Shown here piece by piece: positions 1 through 9,113 of a stretch of 58,167 nt of DNA. How positions within the stretch are numbered: position 1 is the stretch's first letter; each line of letters starts with the position of its first letter. The position numbers and the translations under genes are program-made. This DNA comes from an uncultured Spirochaetales bacterium. GTDB lineage: Bacteria; Spirochaetota; Spirochaetia; Sphaerochaetales; Sphaerochaetaceae. Below the pieces are notes generated by a model. It worked only from the letters and a program-made list of their open reading frames with translations. It was not told where the DNA came from and made no database searches. Location: positions 1 to 58,167 of the forward strand of contig CASFDW010000009.1 of the NCBI GenBank assembly GCA_949293595.1, read 5' to 3'.

Positions 1-204
1 TGATTTCTGGTGAAAACTTAGGCTTCTTTCCCATTATGATTATTCCCCTTAGATAGTTCATTGATTATTTCAATGTCCTACTTAAGGGGAGCATATCAGA
101 CGGCAGCCCCCTTTGCGGTTTTGGATTTGTGCCAAGGAATCCATGTTCCTTGTAATTTCCTTGTAACAAAAAGAAAAGATAAATTCAATACCTTTGCTCC
201 CATA
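1..204. other. Gene-free left edge
   Basis: No coding frame with a ribosome site was seen here. The only structure is an inverted repeat, CCCCTTA at 45-51 and TAAGGGG at 83-89. Its loop is 31 nt, too long for a simple terminator. The upstream gene lies outside the window. Confidence 0.5.
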
Positions 205-233
205 TTGACATAAGTAAGCGTTTAATATATTTT
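205..233 (+). promoter_or_regulatory. Candidate sigma-70 promoter of the acyl-CoA synthetase gene
   Basis: TTGACA at 205-210, a 17-nt spacer and TATTTT at 228-233. A second TTGACA at 242-247 has no good -10 partner. The predicted 5' leader is about 50 nt and contains AGAGG ahead of the ATG at 289. Confidence 0.45.
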
Positions 234-288
234 ATCGACAGATTGACAATAAATGTAAATTTGTAGAAATAAAGAGGTTGCAAATACT

Positions 289-2214
289 ATGTACAGGACA
301 TTGGTACAGATGTTCGACGAGCGTGTCGCATCTAATCCGCTTTATACGGCCCAGCTTTCGAAGGATGAGAAGGCGAAATTCCATCCCACCACATACATAC
401 AGCTGCAGGAGAAGGTCAGGTCCCTTGCGGCATCTCTCCGGAAACTCGGTCTCAGAAGGGGCGAGATCGTCGGACTGATGAGCGACAACAGGGCCGAATG
501 GATGGTGGCCGACCTGGCAATCCTGGCCCTCGGTGCCGCTGACGCCCCGCGTGGAAGGGATGCGATGGATTACGAGATCCGCTACATCCTTTTTGAGACA
601 GAGGCGAGGTTCTGCTTCGCGGAGAACCTTGAGATGGCCGACAGGATAATCGCGCTGAAGCCGGAGCTCCCCAAGCTGGAGACGGTCATCGTCATGGACG
701 GTTCCAAACCGGTTGCCGACAGGGAGGGGCTGGCTGCACGTTGCAGCAGCTCCGGCCTTTCCATCCTCCTGCAGGCCGATCTCGTTTGCAGCGGCGGGGA
801 TATCCTTGACAAGGAGGATGGCAGGAAGGACATCGAGCATGAGATCGCCCTAGGAAGCGAGGAGGACATCTGTACGATAATATTCACCAGCGGGACAACC
901 GGGAATCCCAAAGGTGTCATGCTCACGCATGCCAACATGCTTTACCAGCTTGCACAGATACCGTCGATCAAGAAGATACGTCCGCAGCAGAGATGGCTGG
1001 CCGTGCTGCCCGTATGGCATTCGTTCGAGCGTCTGATACAGTATGTGATCCTCGACAACCTCGATGTCATCGCATACAGCAAGCCGATAGGCAAGATCAT
1101 GCTCATCGACATGGCACAGGTCAAGCCTCATTACATCTGTTCGGTTCCCAGAATATGGGAGACCGTGAAGGCCGGCGTCAACCAGAACCTCAGGTCCAAG
1201 ACGCCAATGCAGAGACGGCTGTTCAATTTCTTCCTGTCCGTTGCGAAAAAGCAGTACAGGGCAAAGGAGCTCGTCGAGGGCAGGGTGCCTGACATAAAAA
1301 GGCGGTTCCGGGCACTCGACTGGCTCTGCGGGATAATCCCGTATGTCGTCCTTTCCCCCGTTGCGGCTTTGGGAAGGAAGGTGGCCTTCAAACCTATCAC
1401 GTCGAAGTTCGGTCCTGATTTCCTTGGGGGGATCTCTGGTGGTGGTTCCATGAGCAAGGACGTGCAGACCTTCTTTTCCGCAATCGGTGTCACGCTTATC
1501 GACGGATATGGTCTGACAGAGACCGCACCTCTCGTCGGCGCACAGGATTTCGACCATCCGACACGCGGATTCATGTTCGCAATGAAGGGGACGGAGATAA
1601 GATGTCTCAAGGATGATGGTTCCGTGGCGGCTCCGGGAGAGAAGGGTGTGCTGTATGTCCGCGGACCCCAGGTGATGAAGGGGTACTTCAAAAGGAGCGA
1701 CCTGACTGACAAGGTGATCGACAAGGACGGCTGGTTCAATACCGGCGATCTGGCGGTGATGACTCGCAGCGGGTTGTTCTGCATCGCAGGAAGGGCGAAG
1801 GACACGATCGTCCTTTCCGGAGGGGAGAACATAGAGCCGGTACCCATCGAGGCAGCACTCAACGAAAGCGAATACATCGAGACGTCCGTGGTCGTCGGGC
1901 AGGACAAGAAGTATCTTGCCGCCCTTATAGTCATTGCGGAGAAGAACGTGGAAAGATATCTCAAGGACATGAAGATCCCGTACGTCAACAGGGAGGACCT
2001 CGCAGGGATGGAGGAGGTCAAGGCGCTCATCAACAGGGAGATACAGGATAAGGTGTCGTCGAAGCGTGGATTCAAGGCCTTCGAGCAGATCAACAGGTTC
2101 GCACTGCTTGAGAAGAGCTTCAAGGTCGGCGAGGAGCTCAGTGCAAAGCAGGAGCTGAAGAGGCACAGGATAAACGAGATATACAAACGGGAGATCGAGG
2201 AACTCTTCAGCTGA
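289..2214 (+). CDS. Long-chain fatty acid-CoA ligase (AMP-forming)
   Basis: Activates fatty acids to acyl-AMP and then acyl-CoA, probably at the inner face of the membrane. The 641-residue length is normal for the FadD15/long-chain bacterial group. Visible motifs are the AMP-binding loop IIFTSGTTGNPKG (about residues 197-209), the adenylation motif GYGLTETAP (about 405) and NTGDLA (about 483). The C-terminal lysine region reads ELSAKQELKRHR. The start is chosen because AGAGG lies about 10 bases upstream. A MATE exporter follows after about 70 bp, so co-transcription is possible. The chain-length preference cannot be read from sequence. Confidence 0.9.
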   Translation: MYRTLVQMFDERVASNPLYTAQLSKDEKAKFHPTTYIQLQEKVRSLAASLRKLGLRRGEIVGLMSDNRAEWMVADLAILALGAADAPRGRDAMDYEIRYILFETEARFCFAENLEMADRIIALKPELPKLETVIVMDGSKPVADREGLAARCSSSGLSILLQADLVCSGGDILDKEDGRKDIEHEIALGSEEDICTIIFTSGTTGNPKGVMLTHANMLYQLAQIPSIKKIRPQQRWLAVLPVWHSFERLIQYVILDNLDVIAYSKPIGKIMLIDMAQVKPHYICSVPRIWETVKAGVNQNLRSKTPMQRRLFNFFLSVAKKQYRAKELVEGRVPDIKRRFRALDWLCGIIPYVVLSPVAALGRKVAFKPITSKFGPDFLGGISGGGSMSKDVQTFFSAIGVTLIDGYGLTETAPLVGAQDFDHPTRGFMFAMKGTEIRCLKDDGSVAAPGEKGVLYVRGPQVMKGYFKRSDLTDKVIDKDGWFNTGDLAVMTRSGLFCIAGRAKDTIVLSGGENIEPVPIEAALNESEYIETSVVVGQDKKYLAALIVIAEKNVERYLKDMKIPYVNREDLAGMEEVKALINREIQDKVSSKRGFKAFEQINRFALLEKSFKVGEELSAKQELKRHRINEIYKREIEELFS

Positions 2215-2285
2215 ACCTCCGTTTTTGTCAAGTACTTCACAAACAGCGGCTTCCGAATTATCATATTCCCAATACAGGAATGACC

Positions 2286-3671
2286 ATGGACGCCGCCGTT
2301 AGGGAAGCACATTACAGAAAAATGACAGAGACACCGGTACGCAGGCTTGTGTTGAAGCTCGCAGTCCCGACCATAGTCTCGATGCTCGTATCAAGCATAT
2401 ACAACATGGCCGACACGTTTTTCGTCGCACAGCTCGGAACATCTGCGGCGGGAGCTGTCGGCATCGTCTTTTCAATCATGGCTGTAATCCAGGCCATCGG
2501 TTTCACGATAGGCATGGGTGCTGGAAACCTCGCATCGCGCAGGCTGGGGGCGAAGGAGGACGAGGAGGCGAACATATATGCATCGAGCGGATTCTTCCTC
2601 GGCATAGCCCTCTCATTGATTCTTTCGGTAACCGGTTCGATATTCATCGACGGATTCATGCGCATTCTTGGTGCGACGGAGACTATCCTCCCTTACGCCA
2701 GGGCGTATGCCAGATACATCCTGATCGCCTCGCCTGTCATGTGCCTGTCGTTCATAATGAACAATTACCTGAGGGCGGAGGGGAAGGCATTCTACGGCAT
2801 GGTGGGGATAACGACTGGAGGAATCCTGAACATCGCCCTGGATCCGATATTCATATTCGTCCTGGGACTTGGCACCGCCGGAGCCGCGATCGCAACCGCA
2901 TTGAGCCAGTTCATATCATTCTGCATACTTCTTGGAATGTTCTTGGGCGGAAAAAGCAACCTGAGGCTTTCAATCCGGTACGTCACGAAAAAGATAAGGA
3001 TATACAGGGAGATATGCTTCATAGGACTGCCGACCCTCGCCCGCCAGGGGCTTGCGTCTATAGCAACCATCGCGCTCAATGTGATGAGCGCCGGATACGG
3101 GGATGCGGCAGTGGCGGCCATGAGCATCACCGGACGGATAACCTTCTTCCTCTTTTCCTTCATGCTCGGTCTCGGACAGGGCTATCAGCCCGTGGCCGCC
3201 TTCAACTACGGGGCGAAGAAGTTCGACAGGGTGCATGATGCCACGAGGTTCACCAGCAACGCAGGAACTCTGGCAATGTTCACTGTCTCCGCGATATGCT
3301 TCATCTTCGCGCGGCCGATAATAATGGCCTTCCGCCGCGACGATCTGGAGGTGATAGCGATCGGTGTCGTCGCACTGAGGGCACAGTGCGTCGCCCTGTG
3401 CCTCACCGGTATATCCACGACCGCGAACATGGCGCTGCAGTGTACGGGGCAGGCGGCCATGGCCACCTTCCTGGCACTGTGCAGGCAGGGGGTTTTCTTC
3501 ATCCCGCTCGTGCTCGGGCTCCCGAGGTTCCTGGGGATAACCGGTGTGGAGCTCGCACAGCCGGTTGCAGACGTGCTGACTTTCGCCGTGGGGCTTGTCA
3601 TGTACATAGGTTTTTTGAAAAACCTCAAGGGACGCAAGCAGGCCCAGAAAGCGGAGCAGGTGAGCCTTTGA
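2286..3671 (+). CDS. MATE family efflux transporter (1)
   Basis: A multidrug/toxin extrusion-type integral membrane antiporter of about 461 residues, the usual family length. It has some twelve hydrophobic segments in two related halves; the first half opens RRLVLKLAVPTIVSMLVSSIYNMADTFF in style. The ATG at 2286 is preferred over the in-frame ATG at 2280 because AGGA at 2276-2279 then sits at normal spacing. Substrate and coupling ion are unknown. It is one of three distinct MATE genes in the window. Confidence 0.88.
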   Translation: MDAAVREAHYRKMTETPVRRLVLKLAVPTIVSMLVSSIYNMADTFFVAQLGTSAAGAVGIVFSIMAVIQAIGFTIGMGAGNLASRRLGAKEDEEANIYASSGFFLGIALSLILSVTGSIFIDGFMRILGATETILPYARAYARYILIASPVMCLSFIMNNYLRAEGKAFYGMVGITTGGILNIALDPIFIFVLGLGTAGAAIATALSQFISFCILLGMFLGGKSNLRLSIRYVTKKIRIYREICFIGLPTLARQGLASIATIALNVMSAGYGDAAVAAMSITGRITFFLFSFMLGLGQGYQPVAAFNYGAKKFDRVHDATRFTSNAGTLAMFTVSAICFIFARPIIMAFRRDDLEVIAIGVVALRAQCVALCLTGISTTANMALQCTGQAAMATFLALCRQGVFFIPLVLGLPRFLGITGVELAQPVADVLTFAVGLVMYIGFLKNLKGRKQAQKAEQVSL

Positions 3672-3732
3672 GTATTTAAACAAAATCCCTTTGGTGCTAT
3701 AGTCTTTCTAACATTATTATCAAGGGGTCGAT

Positions 3733-5019
3733 ATGAAAGACAATTCAATCCTGGGACCTTCCGAGAGGCCGAGCCTTGCGAGATGGATCCCCCTGTCTTT
3801 CCAGCATGTGTTTGCGATGTTCGGAGCGACGATTCTCGTCCCGCTCCTCACGGGACTTTCCCCGTCGACCGCACTCTTCTCTGCTGGAACCGGAACTCTC
3901 ATCTACATTCTGATCACCGGTGCCAAGGTGCCGGCCTTCCTGGGGTCCTCGTTCGCGTTCATCCCGGCGCTGACAAGCATCGGAAGCGCGTACGGCATGC
4001 CCTATGCCTTGGGCGGAGCCTTCTGCGCCGGTATCTTCTATGCGGTCGTTGCGCTGATAATAAGGTTCGTTGGAACAGGCTGGCTTGACCGTGCCCTGCC
4101 TCCGGTCGTGATCGGTTCCGTCATCATCGTCATAGGCCTGAACCTTGCCCCGACCGCAATGGACAGTGCCATGTACAACAACGGCACGTATTCGCTCGTG
4201 TATTTCTCGATAGCGCTCGTCACGCTTGCAATAGCAATCATCGCGACAATATTCTTCAAGGGATTCTTCAATACGCTCTCGATATTGATAGGTCTTGTCG
4301 GCGGATATCTGTTCACGCTTGTGATGGGATTGTTCTTTCCATCATACCATCTTATCGATTTCTCTATCGTCAGGAACTCGGACTGGTTCGGCGTGCCGAC
4401 CTTCGCCATTCCGAAGTTCTCATTCGTGCCCATCCTTACGTTCATAATCGTGTCTCTTGCCACCATCTGCGAGCATCTGGGCGACACGCTTGTCACCAGC
4501 AAGGTCGTGGGAAAGGATTTCTACAAGGACCCTGGATTGCACCGGACCCTTACAGGAGACGGGCTTGCGACCGCATGGGCCGCACTTTGGGGCGGACCAC
4601 CCAACACGACGTACGGGGAGAACATAGGCGTCATGGCGATCACCAAGGTCTATTCGGTATGGGTGATAGGAGGGGCCGCAGTCATCGCGATAATCCTTTC
4701 CTTCCTCCATAAGTTCGGAGCCATAATCCAGACCATTCCAAGTCCTGTCATGGGTGGCATCTCGATGCTTCTCTACGGGCTGATCGCATCCTCCGGTCTC
4801 AGGACGATAGTGGAGAGCGGCGTGGACTACAAGGATAAGAGGAATCTCACGATATCCTCAGTCATACTTGTCATCGGGATCGGCGGCGGGATGCTGCAGT
4901 TCCACATCGGAGGGTCTTTCGAGTTCTCCCTCGGCGGTGTCGCCCTTGCGACGGTGGTGGGGATACTTCTGAACCTCATCATCCCGAAGACCGTCGATGA
5001 CGGAAAGAAGAAGGACTAG
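3733..5019 (+). CDS. Uracil/xanthine permease (NAT/NCS2 family)
   Basis: A nucleobase:cation symporter of the inner membrane, 428 residues with about twelve to fourteen transmembrane segments. The family signature is visible as [26 protein letters not shown] sequence near residue 290, where the glutamate contacts the base. AAGGGG precedes the ATG. With the nucleoside hydrolase and GMP synthetase further right it suggests active base salvage. Uracil and xanthine branches cannot be separated by eye. The stop overlaps the end of the convergent macrodomain gene by 4 bp. Confidence 0.9.
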   Translation: MKDNSILGPSERPSLARWIPLSFQHVFAMFGATILVPLLTGLSPSTALFSAGTGTLIYILITGAKVPAFLGSSFAFIPALTSIGSAYGMPYALGGAFCAGIFYAVVALIIRFVGTGWLDRALPPVVIGSVIIVIGLNLAPTAMDSAMYNNGTYSLVYFSIALVTLAIAIIATIFFKGFFNTLSILIGLVGGYLFTLVMGLFFPSYHLIDFSIVRNSDWFGVPTFAIPKFSFVPILTFIIVSLATICEHLGDTLVTSKVVGKDFYKDPGLHRTLTGDGLATAWAALWGGPPNTTYGENIGVMAITKVYSVWVIGGAAVIAIILSFLHKFGAIIQTIPSPVMGGISMLLYGLIASSGLRTIVESGVDYKDKRNLTISSVILVIGIGGGMLQFHIGGSFEFSLGGVALATVVGILLNLIIPKTVDDGKKKD

Positions 5020-5501
5020 GAATCCTTCATCACATCACGGTACAGCTGCTCGTCTTCTTTTGTAAAACAGCATACCGTGATGTCCAGCTTGGATTTCCCA
5101 AGTATTCCAAGGGCGGCTTCGGCCGCCTTTCTTTTCGGATATCCGTATACCCCGCAGCTTATCAGGGGGAAGGCTATGCTCCTTATGCCGTTCTCCCCGG
5201 CCACTTCAAGGCATCGCCTGTAACAGGATCTGAGCTTCTCCTCCTCACCGTGGCCGCCTCCATGCCATACCGGTCCGACCGTATGTATCACATGACGCGC
5301 CTTCAGGTTGTATCCTCCTGTCAGCTTCGCATCCCCGGTCCTGCACCCTCCAAGGGCACGGCATTCCTCCAGAAGCCCGTTTCCGGCCGCACGGTGGATC
5401 GCACCGTCGACCCCGCCTCCGCCAAGCAGTGTCTCGTTCGCCGCGTTGACTATCGCATCGACATCGAGCGTGGTTATGTCTGCAGTGATTATTTTTATCA
5501 T
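5016..5501 (-). CDS. Macrodomain protein (O-acetyl-ADP-ribose deacetylase type)
   Basis: A single macrodomain of 161 residues, the YmdB/MacroD size. It binds ADP-ribose and probably removes O-acetyl or mono-ADP-ribose groups. Hallmarks are [20 protein letters not shown] near the N-terminus, [21 protein letters not shown] and [12 protein letters not shown]. The catalytic Asn and the diphosphate-binding loop are all present. It is convergent with the permease. No strong ribosome site precedes the ATG, so the start is less certain than the fold. Confidence 0.88.
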   Translation of the reverse strand: MIKIITADITTLDVDAIVNAANETLLGGGGVDGAIHRAAGNGLLEECRALGGCRTGDAKLTGGYNLKARHVIHTVGPVWHGGGHGEEEKLRSCYRRCLEVAGENGIRSIAFPLISCGVYGYPKRKAAEAALGILGKSKLDITVCCFTKEDEQLYRDVMKDS

Positions 5502-5624
5502 GATACGATGATACCATGTCCGTTTTCCCGATTTGTTATTATTTTTTGAACAAGTCGTTTTTTTTCCCCACGGAACGTATCCGATGGAATAAAATGATAT
5601 TCGTCAAAACCATATGGAGGGCAT

Positions 5625-7154
5625 ATGTTGGAATATGATGCCGTAGTCATCGGTGCCGGTAACGGCGGTCTTTCCGCCGCGCTTACCCTCGCGATGCAGA
5701 AAAAGAAGGTGCTGGTGCTTGAGAAGGGGAGCGTCTCCGGAGGATTCGCCACAAGCTTCATCCGCGGAAGATTCGAATTCGAAGCTTCGCTTCATGAGCT
5801 TTGCGATTATGGCACCAGGGAGAAGAATGGGAACCTTTACAAGCTTTTCAAACAGTTCGGGGTTGCGGACAAGCTTGATTTCGTCACTGTTCCCGAAGCG
5901 TTCAAGGTCATAAGCCTCGAGACTGGTGAACAGTACGCCATGCCGTTCGGCAGGGAGGCCTTCATAAGCAAGATGGAATCCTATGTGCCAGGCAGCCGTC
6001 CGTCCATGACCGTCTTCTTCGATCTTGCGGACGAGACGTCGGAGGCCATGGCTTATCTGACCAAGATGAAGGGTCGTCCGGACAGCAAGGTGCTTAGAAG
6101 CAAATACCCCAATTTCATGCGGGTCGCCCCATATCCTGTCAAGAAGGTGCTCAACGCAATAAAAATGCCTCAGAAGGCCCAGCGCATTCTGAATGTCTAC
6201 TGGTCCTACCTCGGAGCTCCGGAGAGCCAGCTCAGCTTCACGCACTATGCGCTGATGGTTAACCTGTATGTGAATCTCGGAGCGCAGATCCCGACGAAGA
6301 GAAGCCATGGGATAAGCCTTGCGCTTGCAGAGGAGATAACCAGGAACGGTGGCGAGATCTGGTACGACAGCGAGGTAAGGGAGATACTTGTCAAGGATGG
6401 AAAGGTTGCCGGAGTCAGGCTCGCCGACGGCCTGGAGGTGAAGACCTCCCATGTCGTGAGCAACGCCTCGCCGCACACCGTGTATGGAAAGATGGTCAGG
6501 TCCGAGGATGTCCCGGCCGAGGAGATCAAGCTGGCCAATGCCCGCAAGCTCGCAGGGCGTGGATTGTCCATGTTCCTGGGACTCAACAGATCCGCAAAAG
6601 AGCTGGGGCTGGACAGCTACAGCTATTTCATATACCAGAGTCTGGATTCCGACAAGGAGTTCGAGAACATGAAGAAGCCATACTGCGGATCGCAGGTGAC
6701 GGTCTGCCTCAACAACGGGCTTCCCGGTTGCAGCCCGGAAGGGACCACAATCCTTTATTTCACGTCGCTTGCATTCTCCGACTGTTATTCCAAGGAGATC
6801 GACGGTACTGACTATTTCGATGTGAAGGACAGGCTGGCGGACGTGTTCATCGATGCGTTCGAGAAGGCGACCGGCGTTTCGATAAGGCCGTACATCGAGG
6901 AGATAGAGGTCGGAACCCCGCTTACATACGCCCACTATACGGACAGCCCGCAGGGTACCATATATGGATATCTGGCATCGGGACTCGATAATCTTATGCC
7001 CCGTCTCATGACCATGTATGATGAGAAGAGACTTCCCGGACTGAGGTTCGCCGGAGGTCATGCCATGAGGGTGTCGGGATACAATTCCTCATACCTTTCC
7101 GGCAATCTCGCCGCGAACCTGACACTTTCCGATATGAAGGAGGCTTCCAGATGA
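5625..7154 (+). CDS. Phytoene-desaturase-like FAD-dependent oxidoreductase
   Basis: A flavoprotein of the CrtI-like NAD(P)/FAD oxidoreductase superfamily, 509 residues. The N-terminal dinucleotide fold is VVIGAGNGGLSAALTLA followed by LVLEKGSVSGGFATSF. The C-terminus carries the family's closing FAD motif around GGHAMRVSGYNSSYLSG. GGAGG lies just before the ATG. It overlaps the next gene by 4 bp (ATGA), so the two products are likely made in a fixed ratio. No carotenoid synthase genes are nearby, so a carotenoid role is doubtful. The real substrate could be a lipid or isoprenoid, which is inference. Confidence 0.82.
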   Translation: MLEYDAVVIGAGNGGLSAALTLAMQKKKVLVLEKGSVSGGFATSFIRGRFEFEASLHELCDYGTREKNGNLYKLFKQFGVADKLDFVTVPEAFKVISLETGEQYAMPFGREAFISKMESYVPGSRPSMTVFFDLADETSEAMAYLTKMKGRPDSKVLRSKYPNFMRVAPYPVKKVLNAIKMPQKAQRILNVYWSYLGAPESQLSFTHYALMVNLYVNLGAQIPTKRSHGISLALAEEITRNGGEIWYDSEVREILVKDGKVAGVRLADGLEVKTSHVVSNASPHTVYGKMVRSEDVPAEEIKLANARKLAGRGLSMFLGLNRSAKELGLDSYSYFIYQSLDSDKEFENMKKPYCGSQVTVCLNNGLPGCSPEGTTILYFTSLAFSDCYSKEIDGTDYFDVKDRLADVFIDAFEKATGVSIRPYIEEIEVGTPLTYAHYTDSPQGTIYGYLASGLDNLMPRLMTMYDEKRLPGLRFAGGHAMRVSGYNSSYLSGNLAANLTLSDMKEASR

Positions 7155-8371
7155 AAAATGTCAAGGTGGGCATGATCGGTGTTTTCGACATGCTGAAGTT
7201 CAAGAATCTGAAGAGGGACAGGATGAGGATGATCGAGTCTTCCTCCCAGGCCCCGCTTGAAAACGAATACGATATAAATGCTCTTGCCAGGCATTACCAT
7301 CCTGACGTGCAGAACGTCGTGGTAAAGGAGGTCCTGGAGGAAGCCGAGGGAGTCAGGTCCTTCGTGCTCGTCCCAGACAGGCAGCGCGGCACATCCGGGC
7401 TCGCGCCGTTCAAGGCAGGCAGCTATGTCAATCTCCGCGTACGTATCGGCGGATCGGTCGCAAGCCGTGTCTATTCCCTTTCCTCATCCCCGAGGGATGT
7501 GCTTGAGGAAAAGTACATGGTGACTGTGAAGAAGAAGGATGGAGGGTTTTTCAGCACTTATCTCTTCGACCAGGTCGGCCCGGGCTCAAGGCTTTCGGCC
7601 AGCGAGCCGTTCGGCAGGATGACGTACAACAGGATAAGGGATGCGAAGACGGTCGTCGCCGTCGCTGGCGGTGTTGGGATCACTCCTTTCATTTCTATGG
7701 CCAAGGCCATAGATGAGAAGAGCGAGGATTTCTCCTTGATCCTGCTGTATGGCACGAGGACCCGTGGGGACGTCGTCTTCAAGGATGTTCTCGAAAGGCT
7801 TGAAAAGGACAATCCAGGAAAGATCCGTGTCGTGCATGTCTACAGCGAGGAGGAGGTCGAGGGGGCGGAGCATGGCTTCATCACTTCGGAGCTGATAAGA
7901 AAGTATGCTCCGTCGGACGGCCCGTATTCGCTGTTCGCCTCAGGTCCTGACGTGATGTGCGGTTTTTTGGAGAAACAGCTTCCCGCACTGGGCTTGGAGA
8001 GGAAATACGTCAGGATCGAGCGTACGCCGGATTCCATCGCCAGGGATGATGACGGGACGTACACGATCAAGGTCCATAGCCGCGACCGCGTGTTCGAGAT
8101 AGAGGCCCCCGCCTGCGAGACGGTCCTCGCCTCGCTGGAGAAGTCGGGTTTCGCTGGGCGCAACATGTGCCGCGTCGGAGGCTGCGGGTTCTGCAGGGCC
8201 AAGATGATAAGCGGGGATTATGTGGCTACCAAGTATGAGAAGCTGAGGCTTGCGGACAAGGATTTCCATTATTTCCATCCATGCTGCAGCTATCCGCTTT
8301 CGGACATGGAGATCATAGTCCCGCCGGAGGTGGTGCTGCCTCAGACGGACCAGGACCTGAAACGGTCGTAG
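7151..8371 (+). CDS. FAD/NAD(P)-binding reductase with C-terminal 2Fe-2S ferredoxin domain
   Basis: A 406-residue electron-transfer protein. After a basic N-terminal arm there is a ferredoxin-reductase-type flavin barrel (RVYSLSSSP), then an NAD(P)-binding domain (GGVGITPF). Last comes a plant-type 2Fe-2S domain with C340, C345, C348 and C378 or C379. This domain order matches flavodoxin/phenol-hydroxylase-type reductases. The ATGA overlap with the preceding FAD enzyme suggests it supplies electrons to, or takes them from, that partner. The last 31 bp overlap the convergent TetR gene. Confidence 0.87.
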   Translation: MKNVKVGMIGVFDMLKFKNLKRDRMRMIESSSQAPLENEYDINALARHYHPDVQNVVVKEVLEEAEGVRSFVLVPDRQRGTSGLAPFKAGSYVNLRVRIGGSVASRVYSLSSSPRDVLEEKYMVTVKKKDGGFFSTYLFDQVGPGSRLSASEPFGRMTYNRIRDAKTVVAVAGGVGITPFISMAKAIDEKSEDFSLILLYGTRTRGDVVFKDVLERLEKDNPGKIRVVHVYSEEEVEGAEHGFITSELIRKYAPSDGPYSLFASGPDVMCGFLEKQLPALGLERKYVRIERTPDSIARDDDGTYTIKVHSRDRVFEIEAPACETVLASLEKSGFAGRNMCRVGGCGFCRAKMISGDYVATKYEKLRLADKDFHYFHPCCSYPLSDMEIIVPPEVVLPQTDQDLKRS

Positions 8372-8850
8372 ATTATGCCTGCGAGCTCCTCGGGGCTTTC
8401 CTTTGTGCCGTTTTCCGCCCATGCGAGATAGACGGCGCAGATGGCCCCGGCGTAGCTCAAAGTCTCGTAGTATCTCCGGCTGCCTTCCTCAGGGTCGAAG
8501 TATTCGAGCACGAACTCGGTGATCGACTCCAGAAGCATCTTGCCGGGGATGTTTTCGTATCTGTATCTGGTCACATCCATGTACGGCTTGAAATACCTGA
8601 AGAAAAATACGACGTTCTCGTAGCTGATGCTTTTGTCCTTATGCGCCTTTGTCCGGATCAGATTCCTGTAGTTCCTTATAAGTGAATCATGGTAGTCGAT
8701 TATTATCTGCTCCATCGAAGAGTAGTTGCGGTAGAACGTCATTCTTGAAACCCCCGCCTTCTGGCAGAGCTCGGATATGGAGATGACGCTCAGGCTTTTT
8801 GTACTCATAAGCTCCAGCAGGGCCTCTAAAAGAGAGTCTTTTGCAGTCAT
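8341..8850 (-). CDS. TetR/AcrR family transcriptional regulator
   Basis: A 169-residue repressor with an N-terminal helix-turn-helix around ISISELCQKAGVSRMTFYRNYSS and a C-terminal ligand domain. The start at 8850 is chosen because GGTGAGGAAA lies directly upstream. A longer frame to 8946 has no ribosome site. It is convergent with the flavin reductase gene and divergent from aconitase X, so it may control either or only itself. A 15-bp imperfect palindrome at 8913-8927 is the best nearby operator candidate. Confidence 0.85.
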   Translation of the reverse strand: MTAKDSLLEALLELMSTKSLSVISISELCQKAGVSRMTFYRNYSSMEQIIIDYHDSLIRNYRNLIRTKAHKDKSISYENVVFFFRYFKPYMDVTRYRYENIPGKMLLESITEFVLEYFDPEEGSRRYYETLSYAGAICAVYLAWAENGTKESPEELAGIIYDRFRSWSV

Positions 8851-8912
8851 GTTTTCCTCACCCCTTTCATTCACATGCTTGAGGACAGTATAACAAATAT
8901 TCCTTCGGCGGT

Positions 8913-8927
8913 GTGACAATTTGTAAC
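8913..8927. promoter_or_regulatory. Candidate TetR operator
   Basis: GTGACA-ATT-TGTAAC, a palindrome with one mismatch in six arm positions. It lies 63 bp upstream of the TetR start in the divergent region. A -10-like TATACT for tetR occurs between the two on the minus strand. Binding is inferred. Confidence 0.35.
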
Positions 8928-9083
8928 ATGTCCGCCTGTCTGCCATGTCCCATTCGTGTCATCCGGCCGGGTTTTCCTGTTTTTCCAACAAAAAAAGGAA
9001 AAAACTATGGACTTATCCCGTTTGATGAAGGTTAAATATGGAAAGAAGAGGCGTCGGGATTGCTCCCCGGTGCCGGTAAGACA

Positions 9084-9102
9084 TGTTCCACGCGTTGGAA
9101 CA
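9084..9102. promoter_or_regulatory. Inverted repeat abutting the ribosome site of aconitase X
   Basis: TGTTCCA-CGCGT-TGGAACA: two perfect 7-base arms around 5 bases. The right arm ends at the first bases of the AAGGAG ribosome site (9102-9107) of the gene starting at 9114. It could be a protein operator or an RNA hairpin that controls translation. Confidence 0.45.
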
Positions 9103-9113
9103 AGGAGTATCTG

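Noticed and set aside
45..89. Terminator at the left edge
   Set aside because: Seven-base arms with a 31-base loop and no T run.
242..270. Second TTGACA near the left edge as a promoter
   Set aside because: No acceptable -10 at 16-18 bases; the copy at 205 is better.
850..2312. Long minus-strand frames opposite the acyl-CoA synthetase
   Set aside because: Shadow frames of a gene with all motifs of its family.
3672..3732. Purine riboswitch before the nucleobase permease
   Set aside because: The gap is too short and has no paired arms of the right shape.
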